IMG/VR virus record: IMGVR_UViG_3300030102_004216
Span: 1-50,063 of that record
Reading direction: 5' to 3' (one strand)
Length of the DNA stretch: 50,063 nucleotides
Source: a virus
Part shown: positions 42,039 through 48,594 of the stretch, piece after piece
Numbering within the stretch: position 1 is the stretch's first letter
Layout of the letters: every line of letters starts with the position of its first letter
Notes under the pieces: model-generated
Told to the model about the DNA's origin: nothing
Seen by the model: the letters and a program-made list of their open reading frames with translations, nothing else
Databases searched by the model: none
Translations under genes and position numbers: made by a program

Positions 42039-44089
42039 GAACCTGTTGTAAACTCACCATCACCTTCAGCAAAAGGACCTCCCGGAACATCTAACCATTT
42101 TTTACTTTTAGATCCTCCGGCCATAGCTTTCACAACTCTTCCTTCGTCAATAAGAGTTTGAACCATATCTTGTAAATTATTTATACCTCTATCATGGAAC
42201 CTATCTGATAGTCTTTCTTTATGATATCCTATGCCGTTTGCCCTTCCTGTTTGAGTAAAAGGTTTTCCATCTTCAGCTGCGTATTTGATACACAGAATTA
42301 ATTCTTGTAGATCTAATTCTGTTCCATGTTTTGCCATGCCTAATTCTCTTGTACATCCCTCTAACAAACCATTGTTAGCATTTCTTATAAATGTTCTAAT
42401 TTCTCTGTTGGCTGGACCATTACTTTTTACAACCGCACCATGAGCAACTTTGTTTCTTTTAAATTCTATATTAAGGTTTTTACATATATATCTTATTTCA
42501 CCCTCAGGAGGTGTCCAGAGAGCCATAGCGAACCTTAAACCGTCTACGATAGCAGATGTACCCCTAATTAAATTACGAGCATGCTCAGGCGTTGTAACTG
42601 GATTTTTAATATCTACCTTAGCCATATGATGAATAAGAAGCCATGTTGCATTTGTTTCTGTGGCAAGACTAGCAAAATATCCTGTAACAAAACTACCCAT
42701 AGCAGGATCTGCATTAACATCAGCATAAATAAATGAACTTAATGGATCTATAACAACTAACAATAAGTCATCAATTTTTTTTATTTGATCGCATATGTTT
42801 TGCCATTCTGGTGTAATAGTTGGCCTACCTTTTTCTACAGTAACAATTGGAACGGTGCCACCATAATTAGGAAAAGGAATTATTTTTAAATTATGTCCTG
42901 TTTCTCTAAACCTATAACCTTCTCTATCTAAAGATTCTACACGTCTATGTATTTCATCAGCCTCATCTTCTGCTGTTAAAATAACAACTGAACCATTTTC
43001 TGTTATATGACTGTCAAATACTTTGTCTTTACCCACAGTTCCGTAAGCTAGTTTTAAACCCATATCTAAGGTCATTAATCCTTTACCCGTATCTCCTGTT
43101 GCTGCTAAAACTCCAGCTACGCCTTTTGGTAAAGTTTCTTCTACCAAATACTGGTAAGGAGGTGATTTTCCTTTTGCATATCGTGAGGCTGCTAAACTAT
43201 TATCTAAAAGATTTATAATCTTTCTATTTGAGTCCTCAATAGATAAAAAACTATTAATATTAAAATTTTCTGCAACTGCATCAGCTACGTCCCAACCTTT
43301 TGGTTTTCCTTTGGGCGGTTGTAAAACTCTTACTGATTTACACACTGGTATAAGATGAGAAGCTAAAGACTCAGAATAATTAAAACCAGGCTCATCATTG
43401 TCAGGCCATATTGTTATTTCTTTTCCTGCTAAAGATGACCAATCTGTTTTTTCTAGTGGTGCGCCTGATCCACCCATTGCTGAAGTAGAAACATATCCCA
43501 TTGTTTTTAAAGCATCTACACACTTTTCACCTTCAACAATTATTACAGTTTCTGAAGAAACAACCTCTGGAAGATTATACAAAGGCCTAACCAAAGGCAT
43601 TTTAAAATCACCACTAGCTAATTTTGGTAAAAAACTTTTACTTCCATCAGCAAATTGTTTTCTTATTACTGTGCAAATTAAATTACCATGTTTATCTGTA
43701 TAACTATGTTCAGCTACAACTTTACCTTTGTCTTTAGGTGTTGATTTTTCTACTTTTGGTGGCAAAGATGTTTCAATTGGATTACCAATAAACTCTCCGA
43801 TATCTTTAACAGCTGTAATAAAGTCTACGTTCTTTTTATATCTCCAAACCTCTATAAAGTCTGAAAACATTTTGTGACCGCCAAGTGAGTTAAACTCACC
43901 TCCTACACCAAGCTTGGAAGAATCTAAGTTAAATGAAACAGAGTCTCCAGGAGAACCGTCTAAATCTCCTACTATAAACTCTTTACCTCTTATTTTACCG
44001 TTAGGAAAAAGATGAAAAAATATTTGAGAGAGACGAGATGAACACTCTCTCTTAAATAATTCTATATCGATATTTTTATTATTCTCCAT
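42035..44089 (-). CDS. TOPRIM primase / RepA-type helicase
   Basis: The 684-residue protein joins a TOPRIM-type region (VIIVEGEKC with E186; WPDNDEPG with D230 and D232) to a RecA-fold helicase of the RepA/AAA_25 type (Walker A ATGDTGKG near 330-337, VVILTAEDEADEI at 368-380, Walker B LLLVVIDP near 442-449, then WLLIHHMAK). No N-terminal zinc finger is evident. It should prime and unwind DNA for replication. It is the last gene of the leftward block, starts inside the nuclease gene (11-base overlap), and its stop shares TTAA with the convergent gene. Confidence 0.82.
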   Translation of the reverse strand: MENNKNIDIELFKRECSSRLSQIFFHLFPNGKIRGKEFIVGDLDGSPGDSVSFNLDSSKLGVGGEFNSLGGHKMFSDFIEVWRYKKNVDFITAVKDIGEFIGNPIETSLPPKVEKSTPKDKGKVVAEHSYTDKHGNLICTVIRKQFADGSKSFLPKLASGDFKMPLVRPLYNLPEVVSSETVIIVEGEKCVDALKTMGYVSTSAMGGSGAPLEKTDWSSLAGKEITIWPDNDEPGFNYSESLASHLIPVCKSVRVLQPPKGKPKGWDVADAVAENFNINSFLSIEDSNRKIINLLDNSLAASRYAKGKSPPYQYLVEETLPKGVAGVLAATGDTGKGLMTLDMGLKLAYGTVGKDKVFDSHITENGSVVILTAEDEADEIHRRVESLDREGYRFRETGHNLKIIPFPNYGGTVPIVTVEKGRPTITPEWQNICDQIKKIDDLLLVVIDPLSSFIYADVNADPAMGSFVTGYFASLATETNATWLLIHHMAKVDIKNPVTTPEHARNLIRGTSAIVDGLRFAMALWTPPEGEIRYICKNLNIEFKRNKVAHGAVVKSNGPANREIRTFIRNANNGLLEGCTRELGMAKHGTELDLQELILCIKYAAEDGKPFTQTGRANGIGYHKERLSDRFHDRGINNLQDMVQTLIDEGRVVKAMAGGSKSKKWLDVPGGPFAEGDGEFTTGS

Positions 44090-44822
44090 CTATTTCCCAA
44101 CAACGAACGTTAAACTCACAAAACCGACAATTAAAATGATCTCTTTCAAAGGCTATACGAGGCATTAATTCTTTATGCTCGGTAGCTTCTATAATTAGCG
44201 CTGCATTATCAGTGCATTGTTGAGCAAACTCAGAATTAAAAGGAACTCTTTCGTGATATATCTCTTGAGTATTTTTATTTACTACAGTAAATAAAGCCGG
44301 AATTTCAGTTAACTGCATGAATAATTGATAAACAATAACCTGTGCGTAATAAATTTTATTAGTTTTTTCTACACCATTTTTTTTAAATTTTTTCCAAGTA
44401 GAATCATTGGCTGATTTACATTCCCAAAGATAAGGATATTTTTCGTTAAGAGGGCTGTTTGTAATAATACCATCTACATGACCTTTTATTTTGTCATCAG
44501 CATGACTAAATCCAAATTGTTTACCATGCCTATCTCTATCTCTTAACTCCCACCCGGCTCTAGTTAACCATCCTACAGCCATTTCTTCGAAAGCATGACC
44601 TGCATGAAAAATTCTTAAAGTTTTACCCTCAAAATTTTTGTCTGGTTCAACAGCTATTAATCTATATTGCAGCTTTCTTTTACAAGGATCGCCAATGCTG
44701 GATCCTCCAATATATTTTCTTCTTTCTTGTTTTTGATTATCTTCTTCTAATTTCTTATCAATATAAGTGTTAATTAAATCAGAAACATCACCATCGTGAG
44801 ACTGTTCATTGAAATTAACCAT
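44079..44822 (-). CDS. Cas4/RecB-like Fe-S nuclease
   Basis: The 247-residue protein shows the PD-(D/E)XK nuclease set: D117 (GHVDGII), E134 and K136 (WECKSAN), Q161 and Y165 (QVIVY). Four cysteines, C47 and C232/C235/C241, have the N-terminal one plus Cx2Cx5C spacing of Cas4 and AddB iron-sulphur nucleases. Such enzymes resect DNA ends for recombination. The start has GAGAGGAG upstream. No CRISPR genes are present, so a phage recombination role beside the Sak4-like and SSB-like proteins is most likely. Confidence 0.8.
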   Translation of the reverse strand: MVNFNEQSHDGDVSDLINTYIDKKLEEDNQKQERRKYIGGSSIGDPCKRKLQYRLIAVEPDKNFEGKTLRIFHAGHAFEEMAVGWLTRAGWELRDRDRHGKQFGFSHADDKIKGHVDGIITNSPLNEKYPYLWECKSANDSTWKKFKKNGVEKTNKIYYAQVIVYQLFMQLTEIPALFTVVNKNTQEIYHERVPFNSEFAQQCTDNAALIIEATEHKELMPRIAFERDHFNCRFCEFNVRCWEIDGE

Positions 44823-44834
44823 GTACTCCTCTCT

Positions 44835-45287
44835 TTAGTCCTCTTTCTCCATCCACGGGATAGGGTCATCTGGCCCCCAGAACTCATCAGCTAATTGATC
44901 CTCAGCTTCTCTAATTGCATCCACTTTGATTCTCTTATTTAAATTATCTCTATATCCCTCTAAAACACAATAGACTAATCTAATTGCATCACTTTTTTCT
45001 ATTTCTTTAAATGATTTATTAAACAATCCCTCATCTTTTAAAAAATTAAATAACTGATTTTTTACAGTTTCTTCTACACAATTCCAAGTTTGAACTTTAT
45101 CTGCTTCTTTAATTTTCATATCTCCTCCTAAAATATTATTTACATAATCTTGTTGTTTTTTTTTACAAACCCAACCGATATTTTTTTTACGATAGTTATC
45201 GTACAGTCCAAAGTGATGATGACCTAAGAAGCCACATAACCCACAAAATCTTTTGCCGTTAATTTCTTTTGAATTAGGTTTCCACAT
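44835..45287 (-). CDS. Zinc-binding-like hypothetical protein with two possible starts
   Basis: The full frame gives 150 residues with Cys15-x-x-Cys18, a His-His-His at 23-25 and Cys41 (GWVCKKKQ), suggestive of a zinc site, followed by an acidic helical part. Its ATG lies directly after the T run of a terminator and has no ribosome site. An internal ATG (position 45119, residue 57) has AGGAGGAGAT in front and would give a 94-residue product without the metal site. Either or both may be made. It lies between the helix-turn-helix gene and the nuclease gene. Function unknown. Confidence 0.5.
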   Translation of the reverse strand: MWKPNSKEINGKRFCGLCGFLGHHHFGLYDNYRKKNIGWVCKKKQQDYVNNILGGDMKIKEADKVQTWNCVEETVKNQLFNFLKDEGLFNKSFKEIEKSDAIRLVYCVLEGYRDNLNKRIKVDAIREAEDQLADEFWGPDDPIPWMEKED

Positions 45288-45288
45288 T

Positions 45289-45333
45289 AAAAAAGCGCCC
45301 AGTAGAAATTGGGATAAAATACCAGGCGCTTTT
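45289..45333 (-). terminator. Leftward rho-independent terminator, long loop
   Basis: On the minus strand AAAAGCGCC pairs perfectly with GGCGCTTTT (plus-strand arms 45325-45333 and 45291-45299) and runs into a T tract. The loop is 25 bases. It follows the helix-turn-helix gene and abuts the start codon of the next gene, so it can reduce transcription of the nuclease and primase genes relative to the recombination genes upstream. Confidence 0.7.
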
Positions 45334-45338
45334 CCATG

Positions 45339-45626
45339 CTAATCTTTCAAGACAGACTTCATTTGACTAATATAAGCTTTAGATTTTCCAGTAATCTTAC
45401 TTACTTCAGTCACCGATTTACCTTCCGTAAAAAGAAGATCTTTAATCTTTTTACGCGCTTCCTCATTAACCTTGCGGCCACGAGTCTCTACATGTGGTAT
45501 CTCGCCTGTAGAAATCTTATCTGAAAGAGAGTTAACGCAATCATTAATCATTACATCAATATCTTTAATCTTTTTTGATATCTTTTGTAATTTTTGAATT
45601 TCTAATTGCGTTTTACTAGCATTCAT
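45339..45626 (-). CDS. Helix-turn-helix DNA-binding protein
   Basis: The 95-residue protein has an N-terminal coiled-coil-like helix (about 5-38), an RGRK AT-hook-like motif at 49-52 and a resolvase-type helix-turn-helix at 56-90 (EEARKKIKDLLFTEGKSVTEVSKITGKSKAYISQMK). It is two bases from the SSB-like gene and directly before a terminator. A regulator or origin-binding role is likely; the target is unknown, and the inverted repeats in this window are candidates. Confidence 0.7.
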   Translation of the reverse strand: MNASKTQLEIQKLQKISKKIKDIDVMINDCVNSLSDKISTGEIPHVETRGRKVNEEARKKIKDLLFTEGKSVTEVSKITGKSKAYISQMKSVLKD

Positions 45627-45628
45627 AA

Positions 45629-46351
45629 TTAACCCCAGTTAGGCATATCAGTGGCAATACTTTGCTTTTCTGATTCTGCTTTATCTGTATCAGGTGAAAA
45701 AGTTGGCTGTGGACTTGGCTGAGAAACAGACTGTTCAGTATTAACTGGTTTATTTTCAAAGAACTCAATAAATTTACTGTAATCTTGACCATCATCTGCA
45801 CGCAAAACACCCCAAGGGGCAACAGCGTTTTTATCTTTGCCCTTAACCATTTCACCAGTTGCCTTATCTTTATACATTTCTCCTTCTCGAAAATCGATTC
45901 GAACAACTGCATTGATGCCTTCAAGCTTAAAGTAATCATTACCGGGTATAAAGTTAGCAAGTATATTTTGAGCTTTCTCAGATTTATCAGTGCTTGATAA
46001 ACCACAATGAGACTGTATTAAACCTTTAATTTTTTGATGGGCAAATTTAATACCTTTTTGTTGGCCATCAGTCATTTCTCCAGAACAAGCGATATTTAGA
46101 TTATCCCAAATAATTCTTTTAAAATACTCACCACCTGTAATTTTGTAGGCTACAGCGATATAATGCATGCCGCCGTTTTGAGATTTTCTTAATAAATTAG
46201 CTGGGTAAGTTTCGCCATTAATAGTAACAGGTTCAGGTATAGTATTGTTTCTATCAATCTCCACTAAAACAGGAACAATAGTCCCGTCTGGAATAAGCGA
46301 AGGTTTATCATTTATTTGTGTATCATCTTCAAATTCATTAAAATTTACCAT
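45629..46351 (-). CDS. DUF669-like, probable single-strand DNA-binding protein
   Basis: The 240-residue protein opens MVNFNEFEDDTQINDKPSLIPDG and has a beta-rich core (TIVPVLVEIDRNNTIPEP, YIAVAYKITGGEYFKRIIWDNLNI, NAVVRIDFREG) followed by a flexible Gln/Ser/Pro tail ending in DMPNWG, similar in style to SSB tails. DUF669-type phage proteins replace or support SSB in recombination. The gene begins in a one-base stop/start overlap with the Sak4-like gene, which supports a joint role. Confidence 0.65.
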   Translation of the reverse strand: MVNFNEFEDDTQINDKPSLIPDGTIVPVLVEIDRNNTIPEPVTINGETYPANLLRKSQNGGMHYIAVAYKITGGEYFKRIIWDNLNIACSGEMTDGQQKGIKFAHQKIKGLIQSHCGLSSTDKSEKAQNILANFIPGNDYFKLEGINAVVRIDFREGEMYKDKATGEMVKGKDKNAVAPWGVLRADDGQDYSKFIEFFENKPVNTEQSVSQPSPQPTFSPDTDKAESEKQSIATDMPNWG

Positions 46352-47181
46352 TATTTATCTCCTTGATTATCATTTGAAAGTTTAGTTAAAAGTGCGTTTA
46401 GATCATTTGGCTCATAACCGTTTTCGTTTATAAGTTTAGAACGGCTTTTTGCCAAAGGATGAACCTCTGATCTACATAAAAATGTTCTTTTTTGAACAAC
46501 ATTACCGTCTTTATCTTGCTCAGGAACAAAATCATAAATAATCATTTGATCAACAATTCCAGGTAATTCTTGAGGTCCTTTTCTACCTTCCATCTGTAAT
46601 TGAAATTGTTCTCGGCCTAAATCATCTTCATATTTTTCTAAAATGCAGCAGAAAATAACATTTTTATCTCTGATGTGTTGCAAGTGAATTAACCATTCCA
46701 TAATCTCTCTACCCATTTGACCGTAAGCACCACGAGTATCTATAGCACCTGTCTTTGTATAATTGGCTGGGTCTTGTTTTGCATGTGTAAAGGCCAATCT
46801 TGATGCAACAGTTATACTATCAATGAATATGGTATCGCATTCTTGTAAAGCTTTATGATGCTCAGGAAACATTTTAACTACTTGCTCATACATTTCAGGT
46901 GAATATGCTTTTATATTATCATTTGATGTTGATTTAATAGCATTGTTTGGACCACCAGCTAAAACTGCAAGAGTTTTACATTCGTTCCAGTTTTCAGGCT
47001 GAAGGGTCAATCCTTTAAATGTTTGAACTGATAAATCTCCGGCCTCTAGGTCAACAAATATTGTTTTCTTTGGATTAAGTTGTAAAAGTAATGATGTCTT
47101 ACCAATACCAGGGGGTCCAGCAACAACTGCCTTGACCCCACTTTTTTGTTCTAGACGTTCTTTTGGTGTAACTAACTTCAT
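46351..47181 (-). CDS. Sak4-like RecA-fold ATPase (AAA_24)
   Basis: The 276-residue protein has Walker A GPPGIGKTS at 22-30, IFVDLEAGDLSVQTF (41-55), Walker B TIFIDSIT with D121, and a later IFCCILEKYEDD strand. This fits AAA_24 / Sak4 phage recombinases, short RecA relatives that promote strand annealing or exchange. Neighbours (SSB-like, Cas4-like nuclease) complete a recombination set. It starts two bases after the preceding gene of the block. Confidence 0.78.
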   Translation of the reverse strand: MKLVTPKERLEQKSGVKAVVAGPPGIGKTSLLLQLNPKKTIFVDLEAGDLSVQTFKGLTLQPENWNECKTLAVLAGGPNNAIKSTSNDNIKAYSPEMYEQVVKMFPEHHKALQECDTIFIDSITVASRLAFTHAKQDPANYTKTGAIDTRGAYGQMGREIMEWLIHLQHIRDKNVIFCCILEKYEDDLGREQFQLQMEGRKGPQELPGIVDQMIIYDFVPEQDKDGNVVQKRTFLCRSEVHPLAKSRSKLINENGYEPNDLNALLTKLSNDNQGDK

Positions 47182-47183
47182 AA

Positions 47184-47660
47184 TTATCCTCTCTTGATTG
47201 TTACGTTATATTTAATGTTTTCCCCGATCTTACGAGTTCTACATTTTTGTAGTTCTTTTTTAATAGTTGGTGATGCATTGTTATATGCAGAGGCTAGGAC
47301 ACTAAACTGAAAAATATTGTTTAGTGTTTCCTCATCAAATTTTTCGGATAATTTTTGATAGCAGTCACGAAGCATATCTTTGTCCCAACTATCAGTTGAT
47401 GTTATTCGAGCTACAACTTTTGTATCCTCATCAGGATTAAAAGTGGCAGACCCAACATCTTTCTTTTTTCCGTATAATTCAGATTGCAGCTGTTGACCAA
47501 TTGTCCTGTCTAAACATCTGTCTACATAATCTTCTACTATATTTGATAATTTCCTAACCTCGCTTAACTGAACTTTTAAATCGAACAGTCTTTCATTAGA
47601 ATAGTTTGTTAAAATCGATTTATTGTCTTTAATAAACAACATATCTTCTGTGTTAATCAT
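47184..47660 (-). CDS. Conserved hypothetical protein, first gene of the leftward block
   Basis: The 158-residue helical protein (SNERLFDLKVQLSEVRKLSNIVEDYVDRCLD in the N-terminal part; KVVARITSTDSWDKDMLRDCYQKLSEKFDEETL later) is not recognised. GGAG stands upstream of the ATG. As the first gene from the divergent promoter region it is probably made early. The gene sits beside the Sak4-like ATPase in an operon, so a DNA-metabolism role is likely. Confidence 0.6.
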   Translation of the reverse strand: MINTEDMLFIKDNKSILTNYSNERLFDLKVQLSEVRKLSNIVEDYVDRCLDRTIGQQLQSELYGKKKDVGSATFNPDEDTKVVARITSTDSWDKDMLRDCYQKLSEKFDEETLNNIFQFSVLASAYNNASPTIKKELQKCRTRKIGENIKYNVTIKRG

Positions 47661-47817
47661 GTTTGAACTCCATAAAAATTGTTTAAATTAATTAAAATAT
47701 ATTTTCTTTTACATCTATTAAGTAAATAATACAAGAGCAAAAGAATTAATTTTTGTTTTTTAAGTTAATAGAATTATATTTCTAATTTAGTTTATACTTT
47801 ACTCAAGATTCAAATTA

Positions 47818-47837
47818 GTTTACATCTGTATGTAAAC
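47818..47837. promoter_or_regulatory. Perfect operator-like palindrome in the divergent region
   Basis: GTTTACAT (47818-47825) and ATGTAAAC (47830-47837) are perfect 8-bp inverted arms around CTGT; flanking ATTA and TAAT extend the symmetry with one inserted base. It lies 18 bases before the start codon of the ribbon-helix-helix-like gene and next to its GAGAGGAG site; TATACT at 47794-47799 is a candidate -10. No T run follows, so an operator or leader hairpin is meant. The rest of 47661-47855 is AT-rich and should also hold the leftward early promoter, for which I see only weak boxes. Confidence 0.68.
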
Positions 47838-47855
47838 CTAATGAGAGGAGTAAAA

Positions 47856-48077
47856 ATGCAAGAAAAATGTTTAAACTATTCTACTGCTAGAATATATACT
47901 CAATCACTAGCTAAACTCAGAGTATTAGCAAAAGATAAAGGTAAATCTCAAATAAAAATGATTGATGAAATTATTAATACTTCTTGGGATCAACTTATGA
48001 AAAGTAAATCAGAAAGCGAAATTGATATCTTAGACAGCTCTCATATAAAAGTAAAAACTGGAATTGAAAGAGTTTAA
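47856..48077 (+). CDS. Ribbon-helix-helix-like small regulator
   Basis: The start is placed at ATG 47856, five bases after the AGAGGAG site; an ATG at 47841 would include the ribosome site itself. The 73-residue product has a strand-like ARIYTQSL followed by two helices (AKLRVLAKDKGKSQIKMIDEIINTSWDQLMK), the plan of Arc/MetJ-type ribbon-helix-helix repressors. It sits directly after a palindrome and one base before the methyltransferase gene, so autoregulation and control of that gene is a plausible inference. Confidence 0.58.
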   Translation: MQEKCLNYSTARIYTQSLAKLRVLAKDKGKSQIKMIDEIINTSWDQLMKSKSESEIDILDSSHIKVKTGIERV

Positions 48078-48078
48078 T

Positions 48079-48594
48079 ATGAGAGGCTTAGAACTATTTG
48101 CTGGTGTTGGAGGAATGTCTCTTGGCATGGAAATAGGTTTTGGCCAAGATTACGAGTGTGCTGCATTTGTGGAGAGAGATCCGTATTGTACAAAAGTTCT
48201 TAAAAAAAATTGGAAAGATGTACCTGTTTACGGTGACATAAAGGAGTTTAATTATGAAAAAGAAAGATCAAAAATCGGAGAAATTGACATTGTTCTTGGA
48301 GGATTCCCCTGTCAGCCTTGGAGTGGAGCAGGAAAGAGAAAGGGATCGGAAGATGACCGAGATCTCTGGCCGGAAATGTTACGAGTTATTAAAAGTCTCA
48401 CGCCCAAGGCTAGATGGATCATTGGAGAAAATGTGCAAGGGTTTGTTAACATGGAGATGGGACTCTCCCGTACGGTTGCTGACTTGGAAGATGCAAACTA
48501 CCAAGTTCAAACTTTCGTATTTGGTGCTGTCTCCGTCAAAGCCCGTCACCAAAGACAACGATGTTTTGTTGTGGCCCACTCCAAGAGCGACTAG
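48079..48594 (+). CDS. Cytosine-5 DNA methyltransferase, catalytic part
   Basis: The 171-residue product carries motif I (LELFAGVGGMSLGME, 4-18), motif IV with the catalytic Cys78 in GGFPCQPWSGAG, motif VI ENV (117-119) and motif VIII (HQRQRCFVVAH, 157-167), then stops. A normal C5 methyltransferase would continue with a target-recognition domain and motifs IX-X. Those appear in the following, out-of-frame gene. The ATG at 48079 is chosen because it starts at the conserved RGLELFAG; a TTG at 48064 is also in frame. Probably a two-polypeptide enzyme; a frameshift-broken gene is the alternative. Confidence 0.78.
   Translation: MRGLELFAGVGGMSLGMEIGFGQDYECAAFVERDPYCTKVLKKNWKDVPVYGDIKEFNYEKERSKIGEIDIVLGGFPCQPWSGAGKRKGSEDDRDLWPEMLRVIKSLTPKARWIIGENVQGFVNMEMGLSRTVADLEDANYQVQTFVFGAVSVKARHQRQRCFVVAHSKSD

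Noticed and set aside
44079-44822. Cas4 as evidence of a phage CRISPR system
   Set aside because: The nuclease resembles Cas4, but no repeats or other cas genes are seen, and its neighbours are recombination and replication genes.
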